From Hymenobacter sp. BT730 (lineage in GTDB: Bacteria; Bacteroidota; Bacteroidia; Cytophagales; Hymenobacteraceae): 45,651 bases of DNA. The notes under the pieces were generated by a model. That model was not told where the DNA came from, did no database searches, and saw only the letters and a list, made by a program, of their open reading frames with translations. Below, one piece after another: positions 1 through 8,362 of the stretch (its first letter is position 1; each line of letters starts with the position of its first letter). The position numbers were made by a program, and so were the translations under genes. The stretch spans positions 1 through 45,651 of the forward strand of contig NZ_JAUOFB010000012.1 of assembly GCF_030542105.1 (NCBI RefSeq), in the 5' to 3' direction.

Positions 1-131
1 AGCCCCACGGCCTCATCCCAGCCCGTCGACAAGGTCGTCGACGTAAACCCCGTCACCGGCGCCTGACCGCGCAAGGGCACCCAGTGGATAAGTGTTATCA
101 GAAATAATAGAAGCGAGAAACGGTTTTTCAT
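1..131 (-). CDS. Secreted protein, N-terminal fragment (runs off left edge)
   Basis: The minus strand opens with ATG at 129-131 and stays open to the window edge, giving 43 complete codons. The first residues form a clear signal peptide (MKNRFSLLLFLITLIHWVPL) ending near RGQA. The mature start, TGFTSTTLSTGWDEAVG, resembles the first blade of secreted PQQ-dependent sugar-dehydrogenase or NHL-type beta-propeller proteins of Bacteroidota, but only about 20 mature residues are visible. A purine-rich stretch (AAGGCAGGCAG) lies just before the ATG. I am fairly sure of the signal peptide and reading frame and unsure of the family. Confidence 0.62.
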   Translation of the reverse strand, partial: MKNRFSLLLFLITLIHWVPLRGQAPVTGFTSTTLSTGWDEAVG

Positions 132-578
132 TATCTGCCTGCCTTGAAATATTAACCACCTATTCATCCTATCCTATCACCCCTTTACCTTCCTGAATTT
201 TCCGGGGCTTTCTGCTGGCAACTCCAGCCTGGCATCCATCTGCTCGGGGCGCTGGCCTAATAAAAAGTTAGCGCCGTTTTCTTCTTTATACAGCCCTCTT
301 ACTGTATGTCAGACCTATGACCGTGTTTTCAGGTAGCGTGGCTCATTGAAGTATGAAGGCGTTATATAGTGATAGAGAGGACTACAGGAAGCGTTTTCTA
401 AGAAAGAAGCGCCCGCCGATGGTGAATCCCTACCCTAATATAATATGTATTATTTTTATATAAAATATAAATAATTATTAGTCAATTGTCGAGTTTCAAG
501 ATAATGTGGGCACAGGGCAGCCCCTGCCGAGCTTTAGTAGCCATCAGCATCCACCCAAAAAATACCCCAGGGTTATAA
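132..578. other. Intergenic region, no gene recognised
   Basis: This stretch separates the divergently placed edge gene from the 3' end of the CoA-transferase. It contains a strikingly AT-rich block at about 437-483 in otherwise GC-rich DNA. Short open frames here have no recognisable product. I see no convincing terminator hairpin beyond a 5-bp GC stem near 512-526. Confidence 0.5.
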
Positions 579-1730
579 TTAGCTCACTTTCTGTTCTTCT
601 GGCCGAACCAAAGGAGGTGGCTGGGAAAGCTCCACAGCCATTGGCCATGCGGGGCTTTGGAATGCTACCGTTCGTAACCCTGGGTGTGGGAATCCGGAAG
701 TAGGGGGAAGCAGCATGCGTTGCGCCGACTCTTGCTTCAGGGCCTCTCCTACTGTACGTACTGCCCCAGCCGGAACCGCCCGTTTCTCCAGCTCCTGCAG
801 AAGCTGCAGACCACTGAGAGCGGCTATCCGTTCCCGTAGTCGTTGCTCCAGTTCCGGGCGGTAGGCTACACGGGCTGGGTTGGTGGCAAAGCGGGCATCG
901 GCAGCCCATTCCGGGCGCTCCAGCACAGTACATAGCTCCTGAAATTGCCGATCGGCGCCCACGGCCAACAGCAGGCGCACGCCATCCTGCGCCGTGTACA
1001 CGGTGCCATAGGGCACAATGCTGGGGTGGCCAGAGCCCAGCGGCTGCGGGTCCTGCCCCGTTATCAGCCAGGTAGCGGCCTGGTTTGCCAGAGAAGCCAG
1101 CGCGCTTTCCAGCAACGAGACCTGCACCAGAGCACCTTGCCCGGTTTTCTCACGGCGGTACAGGGCCGTGAGTAGTCCTTCCTTAAGCTGATGCGCCGTG
1201 AGCAGATCAATCAGCGCTACGGGCATTTTTTGGGCATCGTGGCCGGGACCGGCTGCATTCAGGTGCATGAAGCCGGTTTCAGCCTGTAGCACGGCATCGT
1301 AGCCAGCACGGCTTACCAGAGGCCCGTAGCCAGTGATGTGGCCATACAGTAAGCGTGGATTCAATTGGCGCAGGGTAGCGTAGTCTACCCGCAGCTTTTC
1401 AGCGTCGCCAGGCTTGTAGCTGGTCAGTACTACATCGGCGCGGGTGGCCAGTTGGTGCACGGCGGCCTGCCCGGCCGGGGTAGTCAGGTTCAGAACTACG
1501 GACTGCTTGCCCCAGTTGGCACAGCTGAAATATGCCGACACATTAGTATCTGCGGCTTCCGCGCCGGTTTTCCAGGTGCGGGTCACGTCGCCGGCGGGAG
1601 CTTCCACTTTCAGGACCTCGGCCCCTAATTCGGCAAAAAACTGCCCCACCTGCGGGCCGGCCAGCACCGAGGCCAATTCCAGAACGAAGAGGCCGTGCAG
1701 CGGCAAATCAGCAGGTAAGGCAGCAGACAT
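579..1730 (-). CDS. CaiB/BaiF family CoA-transferase
   Basis: A 383-residue class III CoA-transferase, close to the usual family length of about 380-420. These enzymes move CoA between carboxylic acids through an aspartyl-CoA thioester in an interlocked dimer. The N-terminus carries the family signature LASVLAGPQVGQFFAELGAEV followed by KVEAPAGD at 41-48. The central GYGP and LQAETGFMHL segments (134-157) match the family, and D175 in VALIDLLTA sits at the position of the catalytic aspartate, before the typical YRREKTGQGALV block (191-202). The substrate cannot be read from sequence. It lies 70 bp downstream of the methyltransferase on the same strand, so the two may be co-transcribed. Confidence 0.9.
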   Translation of the reverse strand: MSAALPADLPLHGLFVLELASVLAGPQVGQFFAELGAEVLKVEAPAGDVTRTWKTGAEAADTNVSAYFSCANWGKQSVVLNLTTPAGQAAVHQLATRADVVLTSYKPGDAEKLRVDYATLRQLNPRLLYGHITGYGPLVSRAGYDAVLQAETGFMHLNAAGPGHDAQKMPVALIDLLTAHQLKEGLLTALYRREKTGQGALVQVSLLESALASLANQAATWLITGQDPQPLGSGHPSIVPYGTVYTAQDGVRLLLAVGADRQFQELCTVLERPEWAADARFATNPARVAYRPELEQRLRERIAALSGLQLLQELEKRAVPAGAVRTVGEALKQESAQRMLLPPTSGFPHPGLRTVAFQSPAWPMAVELSQPPPLVRPEEQKVS

Positions 1731-1800
1731 AGCGGAAAAGGATGGAACTAGCTGCTAAATAAGCGGCTTAAGCGGACTAAAGTGAATAATAACGCTACTG

Positions 1801-2541
1801 CTACTGCACCCGGCCTAGGCGCAGAAATACCGGAAACCGCACTTCCCGCTCTCCTTCGCCCCAGAGCCGCGTCAGTTGGTCGGCAATCAGTAGCACCGCA
1901 TCTGCCTGATGCTGGCGCTTGTAGTTGGCCACACTGGACCAGGTGCGGAGGTAATTCAGGAAATGGACGGCGGTCCAGTTTCGGGTTTCCGTAAAGCGGG
2001 CCGTTTCTACCTCGGAAAATGGGAATGGCAGGCGGGCATACTCATCGTCAATGTGCCAGCGGTTAGCATCCCAGTAGGCATGTAGGGTTTCGGCATAAAA
2101 GGTTTGAATGATGGGGTCCAGTTGCGGGCTCACCTGCACCAGGCCGTAGCCCCACTCGGCAATAACGCCGCCCGGCTTCAGCACGCGCTGCACTTCCTGG
2201 TTGAAAGCATCCGGCTCAAACCAATGCACGGCCTGCCCCACCGTTACCAGATCAAAGCTATGGTCGGGGAAAGGCGTATGCTCGGCCTGGGCCAGCTGGT
2301 AGGTGATGTTGGGCCGTAGCGGCGCCTGCGCCAATTGGGCCCGGCTGATGTCGGTGGCATCTACCCGGGCAAAGTGTTGGGCCAGCACCACAGCCACCTG
2401 GCCGTTGCCGGTGGCGCAGTCCCAGGCGCGGCCGCGGCCGGACACGCGGGCCAGCAGCCACTCGTAAAGCTCCGCAGGGTATTCGATGCGGAAGGTGGCA
2501 TACAGCGCTGCCTGAGTGGAGAATCGGTCGAGGATGGGCAT
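1801..2541 (-). CDS. Class I SAM-dependent methyltransferase
   Basis: A 246-residue cytoplasmic methyltransferase of the Methyltransf_11/25 type. SAM-binding motif I is AWDCATGNGQVA (39-50), the acidic motif II is at VDATDIS (60-66), and a motif III/IV-like segment DLVTVGQAVHWFEPD follows. The HWF tryptophan and the N-terminal FSTQAALYATFRIEYP region resemble the trans-aconitate or Crg1-like methyltransferases. The acceptor substrate is unknown. The start at 2541 gives a usual N-terminus for the family. The 1731-1800 spacer to the CoA-transferase contains two direct copies of TTAAGCGG-like sequence but no terminator. Confidence 0.88.
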   Translation of the reverse strand: MPILDRFSTQAALYATFRIEYPAELYEWLLARVSGRGRAWDCATGNGQVAVVLAQHFARVDATDISRAQLAQAPLRPNITYQLAQAEHTPFPDHSFDLVTVGQAVHWFEPDAFNQEVQRVLKPGGVIAEWGYGLVQVSPQLDPIIQTFYAETLHAYWDANRWHIDDEYARLPFPFSEVETARFTETRNWTAVHFLNYLRTWSSVANYKRQHQADAVLLIADQLTRLWGEGEREVRFPVFLRLGRVQ

Positions 2542-2743
2542 GGCCGTAAAGAAAGAAATAATGGGTGTCTTATGAATTACTATGGTTGAGCTTGCTGGCG
2601 GACAGCACAGGCCCTTGCCAGCATGCCTCAGCCGGAAACCAAAACGGCGGGCCCGGCTAAAATGCCGTATCTTTACCTCATCACAGCCGTTTTGCTGACC
2701 AGGAAACCAAGGTCAGCCATGTATCATTTTAACTCGCTGAACC

Positions 2744-4375
2744 TTGACGTTTCACGAATTTAACCTCCACGACGACCTGCTGGCCGGGGTGGATGCCATG
2801 AACTACCTGCAGGCCACCCCTATTCAGGAGCAGGCCATTCCCAAAATCATCGACGGTAAAGACCTGATTGCCTGTGCTCAAACCGGCACCGGCAAAACAG
2901 CCGCCTACCTTATTCCCCTCCTCGACCGGATTTCGCACGCCAAGCACGGCACTACGTCCACCCTTATTCTGGTGCCCACCCGCGAGCTGGCTACCCAGAT
3001 TGATGAGCAGGTAACCGGCTTCGGCTACTTTGTAGAAGCCAGCTCCATAGCCATTTATGGCGGTGGCAAGAGCGAGGGCTGGGAGCAGCAGAAGCGCGCC
3101 CTCACCTCCGGTGCAGACATCATCATTGCCACCCCCGGTCGTCTCATTGCCCACATGCAAATGGGCTATGTGAAGTTCGAGGACCTCAAGTACCTGGTGC
3201 TGGACGAGGCGGACAAGATGATGGACATGGGCTTTTCGGATGATATCCTGAACATTGTGCGCCAGTTGCCCAAGAAGCGGCAGACGCTGCTGTTCTCGGC
3301 TACCATGCCCAACAAAATCCGGGACTTCTCGAAGCAAATTCTCAACGAGCCCGAGGAAATTCGCCTGGCCGTATCCAAGCCTGCCGCCGGCATCGACCAG
3401 CAGCTGTACATGGCCTTCGACCGCCAGAAAATCTACATTCTGGAGCACATTCTGAAAACTCAGAACGTGCAGAGCATGGTGCTGTTCACCTCGCAGAAAG
3501 CGGCCGTTAGTGGCATTGTGCGCTCCATTAACAAGCTGGGCTACGTGGCCCAGGGCATCAGTTCCGACCGTACCCAGGAAGAGCGGGAGCAGATCATGCG
3601 CGACTTCAAAAACAAGGCGTTTCCCATTCTGGTGGCCACCGATGTTTTGAGCCGCGGTATTGATATTGACTCCCTCAGCCACGTGGTGAACTACGATATT
3701 CCCCGCGCCGCCGAGGATTATGTGCACCGCATTGGCCGCACAGCTCGCGCCGCTACCAAAGGCACGGCCATCACCTTCATTTCCGACCAGGACCAGGACC
3801 GGGTAGTGAAGATTGAGAAGCTGATTGAGCGCGAACTGGAGAAAAAGAACATTACCGAAGAGCTGGGCCTGGGCGCAGCTCCTGAGTTTGACCCTAAGCG
3901 CTTTGCCGGCCTGCACGGCAAGATTGGTGGCCGCCCCGAGCGGGGTGGTGGCCGTTCCGGCGGTGGCAGCCGCTCAGGTGGTGGCGGAGGCCGTGACCGG
4001 GGGCCGCGCACCGAAGGCAGCGGTGGCCGCGACGGTAACCGCCGCGACGCCCACGACCCCAAAGACCCCAAGCACCAAGAGCGCATTGCCAAGGCCAACG
4101 CAGCCCTGGCAGCACTGGACGCCGGCCAAGCTCCTGCTCAGCCCTACCAGCGCCCACCGCGCGAGCCACGCCCCGAGGGCGAAGCCCGTCCGCCCCGCGC
4201 TCCGCGGGAGCCACGGCCGGAAGGTGAAGTGCGGGAGCCCCGCGCTGATGGCGAGAAAGGCGAAGGCCAGGGACGCCGCAAGCGCGGCGGCCGCAACCGG
4301 AACCGCAGCAACCGCCCGGAAGGCCCCACAGCTGAAGCAGCGCAGACCACACCAGCAACGCCTACCGCAGAGTAG
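2744..4375 (+). CDS. DEAD-box ATP-dependent RNA helicase, RhlE-like, with RGG-rich tail
   Basis: A 543-residue RNA helicase. Visible motifs: Q-motif near ATPIQEQ (24-30), Walker A AQTGTGKT (45-52), PTRELA (78-83), TPGR (130-133), DEAD (154-157), SAT (185-187) and the HRIGRTARA motif VI. After the helicase core (about 1-375) comes a low-complexity Gly/Arg tail with RGGG repeats and two near copies of PREPRPEGE. Such tails bind RNA and often mark cold-shock or ribosome-assembly helicases. A stop at 2738-2740 lies in frame just upstream, so the TTG at 2744 is the only start that keeps the Q-motif. No Shine-Dalgarno is visible. A strong terminator follows at 4385. Confidence 0.95.
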   Translation: MTFHEFNLHDDLLAGVDAMNYLQATPIQEQAIPKIIDGKDLIACAQTGTGKTAAYLIPLLDRISHAKHGTTSTLILVPTRELATQIDEQVTGFGYFVEASSIAIYGGGKSEGWEQQKRALTSGADIIIATPGRLIAHMQMGYVKFEDLKYLVLDEADKMMDMGFSDDILNIVRQLPKKRQTLLFSATMPNKIRDFSKQILNEPEEIRLAVSKPAAGIDQQLYMAFDRQKIYILEHILKTQNVQSMVLFTSQKAAVSGIVRSINKLGYVAQGISSDRTQEEREQIMRDFKNKAFPILVATDVLSRGIDIDSLSHVVNYDIPRAAEDYVHRIGRTARAATKGTAITFISDQDQDRVVKIEKLIERELEKKNITEELGLGAAPEFDPKRFAGLHGKIGGRPERGGGRSGGGSRSGGGGGRDRGPRTEGSGGRDGNRRDAHDPKDPKHQERIAKANAALAALDAGQAPAQPYQRPPREPRPEGEARPPRAPREPRPEGEVREPRADGEKGEGQGRRKRGGRNRNRSNRPEGPTAEAAQTTPATPTAE

Positions 4376-4384
4376 TCCAGTAAT

Positions 4385-4424
4385 AACAAAAAGCCCCGAC
4401 ACATATGTATCGGGGCTTTTTGTT
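4385..4424. terminator. Rho-independent terminator after the helicase gene
   Basis: Perfect 15-bp stem, AACAAAAAGCCCCGA at 4385-4399 pairing with 4410-4424, around a 10-nt loop. It has an A-run on one side and a T-run on the other. It lies 9 bp past the helicase stop and can work in both directions. Confidence 0.9.
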
Positions 4425-4619
4425 GCCGGATAATAACCTACCCCAGTCCAGTATGAGACTACCGGGATACAGGGCAACTAATTGCCGACAGCAGGCCTGG
4501 GAATGATAACAACCTTCCTACGGCAGTCGGTTTAGCAGGACAGAGTTGATCTTTAGTACTGAAATGCCCTAGTAGAAAGTGTTCTATAATAAGTGAAGAA
4601 TGCAGGAAATTAAATTAGA

Positions 4620-4631
4620 ACAATCGATTGT
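4620..4631. promoter_or_regulatory. Palindromic operator-like site 1
   Basis: ACAATCGATTGT is a perfect 12-bp palindrome identical to the core of the site 35 bp downstream. A central CG flanked by AAT/ATT half-sites is typical of LacI/GalR-family operators. No LacI-type gene lies in this window, so the binding protein is inferred. Confidence 0.55.
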
Positions 4632-4650
4632 GCAAATAATTAACTAGTGA

Positions 4651-4670
4651 ATGCACAATCGATTGTGCAT
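4651..4670. promoter_or_regulatory. Palindromic operator-like site 2 (20-bp perfect palindrome)
   Basis: ATGCACAATCGATTGTGCAT is a perfect 20-bp palindrome. Its centre is 35 bp from that of site 1, a spacing that would let two dimers bind or loop. It resembles LacI-family operators. It lies between two convergent genes and is not in front of any annotated coding sequence. Confidence 0.6.
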
Positions 4671-4803
4671 TGTATACATAAATGCCAAAAGTAAGAAAGA
4701 CAGCGAGGGGAAAGGACTGTTTTCAATGTTATCAACCTTGATTTCAGGCAGAAACATCTAGTCTTTTAATAACAGGCACTGCAAACTAAGGATAAATACA
4801 AAA

Positions 4804-4833
4804 ATTGCACAGAAACAGGTATGTATAAGTTTG
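4804..4833 (+). promoter_or_regulatory. Possible Bacteroidota promoter for an unannotated transcript
   Basis: TAAGTTTG at 4826-4833 fits the -7 consensus TAnnTTTG, and ATTG at 4804-4807 lies 18 bp upstream as a possible -33 element. A transcript from here would end at the hairpin at 5124-5166, roughly 300 nt. The match is reasonable but not unique. Confidence 0.3.
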
Positions 4834-5123
4834 ATCATCCACCTTTAGCTTATTCTTATGCCTATGGCAGGGCTACTCTCCTACTTCACTAAGTGCTACT
4901 GAATTCGTCAAAGCCCGCTTTAGAGCTATTGTAGTAAGTGCTTGCCCATACTTCATGTTACTGTACAGATGCACCCTGAAATTTCGCGCTTAATGCCTGG
5001 CTTCAATACTGATAAGCCATATCTGAAGTGGAGCATCTCGACAAAGTATGCCGGCTTCCCAATGGGGAATGGCCAATTTGCAGACAATAAAGTGCCTATA
5101 AGAAGTATTAGCAAAGCCTTATT

Positions 5124-5166
5124 AAAGAGAAGCCCGCCGCTGCAGCTGCACGGCGGGCTTCTCTTT
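5124..5166. terminator. Bidirectional terminator at the end of the PUL
   Basis: Perfect 16-bp stem, AAAGAGAAGCCCGCCG at 5124-5139 pairing with 5151-5166, around an 11-nt loop. It lies 15 bp past the symporter stop on the minus strand. The outer stem is nearly the same as that of the terminator at 31214-31259. Confidence 0.9.
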
Positions 5167-5181
5167 GATTTTTACACAACG

Positions 5182-6438
5182 TTATGCCGTGCGTACGTGG
5201 CCTTTCAGACCATACCACATGATGTAGAGGTAGCAGAGCACTGGCAGAATCAGGGCCATGCGTAGGGTGCTGGCATCAGCAACAGCTCCGAACAGGAGCG
5301 GCACCAGGGCACCACCTACAATGGCTACATTCAGCAACCCGGAGGCTTCCTCGGTGTGGCGGCCCAGACCTTCTACAGCAAGTGTGAAGATGGTGGCAAA
5401 CATAATGGAGTTCATCAGGCCCACGGCCAGCAGGCTCCACATGGCAATTTCGCCGTGCGTGCTCATAGAAATCAGCACCAGTACCACAGCACCCAACGAA
5501 TTGAATGCCAGCAGGCGGCCAGGATTAATCTTATTGAGCAGATAAGCCCCCAAAAAGCGGCCTATCATGGCTCCTCCCCAATAATACGCCACCATGGACC
5601 CAGCCGCTTTAGGCGCCAGGTTCATCACATCAGGCAGGTGCAGGTAAGAAACTATGTGCGAGCCAATAGCGACTTCTCCTCCTACATATACAAAAATACC
5701 CACCATCCCCAGTACCAGATGGCGGTAGTGCCACGGCTTGGAACGGGTAGCATCGGTATCCGGTGCATGCTCAATGCGCGGCAGTTTAAGCATTCCCAGA
5801 AGCAGGCTAATGAGAATAAGCACCCCACCAATGACCAGATAAGGCACCTGTACGGCCCGTACGTCAATGGCTGCTGCCGAAGTAGCAGTATCCAGATCGG
5901 GCAGATTGGACAGAATCAGGGCCGCGCCTAGCAAAGGAGCTACCGTGGTACCCAGTGAGTTGAATGCCTGCGTGAGGGTAAGGCGAGCTGGAGCCGACTT
6001 TGCAGGCCCCAGAATAGCTACGTAGGGGTTGCCGGCAACCTGCAGCAACACTACCCCTGTAGCCAGCACGAACAAGGCGCCCAGAAATAAACCATAGGAG
6101 CGGCTGTCAGCAGCGGGGTAAAACAGGAAGCAGCCTAGCGCAGCTACCACAAAACCCAGAAGCATACCACCCTTATAGCCGATTCGCTGCACCACTTTGC
6201 CAGCAGGAATGCCCATCACGAAGTAAGCCCCGAAAAAACAGAGGTTAATCAGGTTAGCCTGCGTATAGCTCAGCTGGAAGATGGCCTTTAGATAAGGAAT
6301 TAGAATGTCGTTCAGACAGGTGATAAAACCCATCATGAAGAACAACACCGTCAGCGAGGCCAGCGCGGAAGTATAGCGCGGCTGCTCGCCAGTAGTGGGC
6401 GCCGCCGTAGCGGATGAAATGGAAGAAGGCACTGCCAT
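5182..6438 (-). CDS. FucP/GluP-type sugar:H+ symporter (MFS)
   Basis: An inner-membrane major facilitator of 418 residues with about 12 hydrophobic segments. The start of TM1 (VLFFMMGFITCLNDILIPYL) and the AGNPYVAILGP segment are characteristic of the FucP/glucose-galactose transporter family, which takes up monosaccharides with protons. I chose the ATG at 6438 (MAVPSS) because upstream residues are not membrane-like and it gives the normal family length. It is the last gene of the PUL, 196 bp after the second GH16 gene, and is followed by a strong terminator. Its place predicts import of glucose released from beta-glucan. The spacer 6439-6634 shows no clear promoter. Confidence 0.88.
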   Translation of the reverse strand: MAVPSSISSATAAPTTGEQPRYTSALASLTVLFFMMGFITCLNDILIPYLKAIFQLSYTQANLINLCFFGAYFVMGIPAGKVVQRIGYKGGMLLGFVVAALGCFLFYPAADSRSYGLFLGALFVLATGVVLLQVAGNPYVAILGPAKSAPARLTLTQAFNSLGTTVAPLLGAALILSNLPDLDTATSAAAIDVRAVQVPYLVIGGVLILISLLLGMLKLPRIEHAPDTDATRSKPWHYRHLVLGMVGIFVYVGGEVAIGSHIVSYLHLPDVMNLAPKAAGSMVAYYWGGAMIGRFLGAYLLNKINPGRLLAFNSLGAVVLVLISMSTHGEIAMWSLLAVGLMNSIMFATIFTLAVEGLGRHTEEASGLLNVAIVGGALVPLLFGAVADASTLRMALILPVLCYLYIMWYGLKGHVRTA

Positions 6439-6634
6439 AATTGGAGGAAACGAAGTGGTAGAACGGCGGGGCTCCGGTATGGTCCCAATGCGAATATATG
6501 ATTCCGGAAGGGCCGACCCACTCCCCTTACAAACTGGGCCGGCCCCGGAACCGAACAAACGCTGCAAAACAACGCCTGAACGGAAGCTGAATCAGGCAAT
6601 TAGCCTGTTACAGGCGATTCGCCCGCGTGAAGAA

Positions 6635-7528
6635 TTATTTGGATTGGAGACGATAGAACCGCACATAATCGACCAGCATGCGCTGGGGAAAAGCGGTTTC
6701 ATCAATGCCCATTTTTCCGCCCCAATCTCCACCCACAGCCACATTCAGCAGCAAATGAAACGGGTGGTCCCAGGGCCAGGCTTCCCAGCCCGAATGCTCA
6801 TTGGTGCTGGTGAAGTAGGGCTTGTCGTCGACAAAGGCCGTGATGGTTTCGGGCGTCCACTCCAGGGCATACACATGAAAGGCCGTGGTGGCATCTTCTA
6901 CCTGGATGGAGTCGGTTTTCTGGTTGTTGGTGCGGAAATAGTATTTGTGGCAGTGCGTAGAGGCCTGCACTACGCCGGGGCGGTAGCCTACGTACTCCAT
7001 AATGTCAATTTCCCCGTTATCGGGCCAGCTTTTGTCGCCGTATTTCCAGTCGTCGGGCAGCATCCAGATAGCGGGCCAGATGCCGCGGGCGGCGGGCAGC
7101 TGGGCACGTATCTCAAAACGACCATATGTCTGGCTGCCGCCTTTGCCGGCCCCACCGCGCGATACCAGCCGCGTGGAGGTGTACGGATTACCGGGAAAGA
7201 GGGCCTCGCGCCGGGCCTCAATAATGAGGTTACCGTTTTCTACGCGGGCATTTTGCAGGCGGGCTTTGGTATAGTACTGCAGCTCATGGTTGCCCCAGCC
7301 CTTGCCGCCTACGTCATAGGTCCACTTAGTAGAGTCGGGCAGGCCGGGCTTATTAAACTCATCCTGCCAGGCCAGTTCCTTAAAGGTATAGCGTGGCTTG
7401 GCAGCGTCAGCGTTTGTCGGCGTATCTGGCGTTTGGGGCGTACGGGCCGAGGTGCAGGCCCCCAGCAGGAGTCCGGAAGCCAATATAACAAAGCGCGGAA
7501 ACCCGTCAGGCAAGGAGAAAGTAGGCAT
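6635..7528 (-). CDS. GH16 family endo-beta-glucanase, lipoprotein
   Basis: A 297-residue laminarinase-like glycoside hydrolase. A lipobox (LLLGAC, C25) predicts lipid anchoring. The GH16 catalytic motif is GEIDIMEYVG with nucleophile E173, assisting D175 and acid/base E178. The upstream WPAIWMLP segment (151-158) and the C-terminal LVDYVRFYRL strand are typical of beta-1,3/1,3-1,4-glucanases. It is a paralogue of the GH16 at 8363 and differs by extra loops at 122-131 and 160-172. The gene starts 8 bp after the CBM9-like gene stop, so it is in the same transcript. The exact linkage it cuts is inferred from family and context. Confidence 0.93.
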   Translation of the reverse strand: MPTFSLPDGFPRFVILASGLLLGACTSARTPQTPDTPTNADAAKPRYTFKELAWQDEFNKPGLPDSTKWTYDVGGKGWGNHELQYYTKARLQNARVENGNLIIEARREALFPGNPYTSTRLVSRGGAGKGGSQTYGRFEIRAQLPAARGIWPAIWMLPDDWKYGDKSWPDNGEIDIMEYVGYRPGVVQASTHCHKYYFRTNNQKTDSIQVEDATTAFHVYALEWTPETITAFVDDKPYFTSTNEHSGWEAWPWDHPFHLLLNVAVGGDWGGKMGIDETAFPQRMLVDYVRFYRLQSK

Positions 7529-7536
7529 ACAGTAGA

Positions 7537-8349
7537 TTATGGCTTGCGCTTCACCGGCTCTACCGGCAGTAGCGTTCCAAAAATAGACGCGTCAATCCAG
7601 CCCCGGTTTTTATCGGTACCGGCCACTGGCACGCTTCCGAAGAAATTTTCCCGTTCCTTGCTGGCATCGTTGTCGCAGTAAGCCAGCGCAAACCCAATGG
7701 CCTTGTTGGGTCGAATGATTTGGGGCTTGTTGGCCGTCGGGTTCTTCTCGTCGTAGCTATCAGGATACAGGGCCACGGCGGTTTCCCAGGTGGTTACGCG
7801 GCCGCGCCGGGTGTGGCGGCTTTGCACGTGGCTGTCGTAGAGGTGGCCCTTCTGGTCAGTACCCATATCCACCACATGTCCGTTCAGGGCCACGTGGTAA
7901 GCCCAGGCATTGTAGTTGTATTGATGATTGCCGCCGGAATTGTCCGGATCCACGAAGATTTCCAGGCAGTCATCATCCCACCAGGTAACGAGCGGATCGG
8001 GATGCGTATCCCGCACCACATCGTCGGTTATTTCGGCCAGAATGTACAGGCGCTGTGGCGTCCAGACGGCTTTGTAACGGCCCGTGAAATCGGCAGGGGT
8101 AGCCGGAGGGCCTACCCAGCGCTGGTCTAGCGGGCGCCAGGGCGCGGCCGACCAGCAGGCGTCCGTGGAGCGGCCATCCACTACGGGTGCCCGGGCAGCC
8201 CGGGGCGCCTGGTACTCGGGGCGCCCCGGACTGAGGGGAGCCGCCGCCGTGCAGCACATGGCAATGGCCGCTCCCCAAGCCAGCACGACGAGGCCGCTCC
8301 GCCGCCCATCGAGCTTTTGTCTTCCACCCATCCATCTACGGTTGCGCAC
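7537..8349 (-). CDS. Secreted CBM9-like carbohydrate-binding protein
   Basis: A 270-residue exported protein. After an N-terminal hydrophobic stretch (19-40) the body (about 45-265) matches the CBM9-type sugar-binding fold. Clues are ARAPVVDGRSTDACWSAAPW, the strand RLYILAEITDDVV, the WWDDDCLEIFVDPDNSGG block and WETAVALYP. No glycosidase domain is attached, so it probably binds glycan in the periplasm or at the surface. It sits between two GH16 genes with gaps of 13 and 8 bp, in one operon. ATG at 8331 is an alternative start. Residue C33 lacks a standard lipobox, so I do not call it a lipoprotein. Confidence 0.82.
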   Translation of the reverse strand: MRNRRWMGGRQKLDGRRSGLVVLAWGAAIAMCCTAAAPLSPGRPEYQAPRAARAPVVDGRSTDACWSAAPWRPLDQRWVGPPATPADFTGRYKAVWTPQRLYILAEITDDVVRDTHPDPLVTWWDDDCLEIFVDPDNSGGNHQYNYNAWAYHVALNGHVVDMGTDQKGHLYDSHVQSRHTRRGRVTTWETAVALYPDSYDEKNPTANKPQIIRPNKAIGFALAYCDNDASKERENFFGSVPVAGTDKNRGWIDASIFGTLLPVEPVKRKP

Positions 8350-8362
8350 TGGTTTGTCTGAT

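Larger units (their letters stand above)
4425..5181. other. Gene-poor region between convergent genes
   Basis: This 757-bp stretch separates the convergent helicase and symporter genes. It is AT-richer than its surroundings. It contains two palindromic sites (4620-4631 and 4651-4670), a promoter-like sequence (4804-4833) and a terminator (5124-5166). A TTG-initiated open frame from 4942 reads straight through the terminator and has no recognisable product, so I do not call it a gene. Confidence 0.55.

Noticed and set aside
2729..3916. A 395-codon minus-strand frame opposite the helicase gene
   Set aside because: The helicase motifs on the plus strand are complete, and the antisense product has no recognisable features.
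4942..5265. A 107-codon plus-strand frame starting with TTG in the gene-poor region
   Set aside because: It reads through the perfect terminator at 5124-5166 and into the symporter gene on the other strand, and its product resembles nothing.
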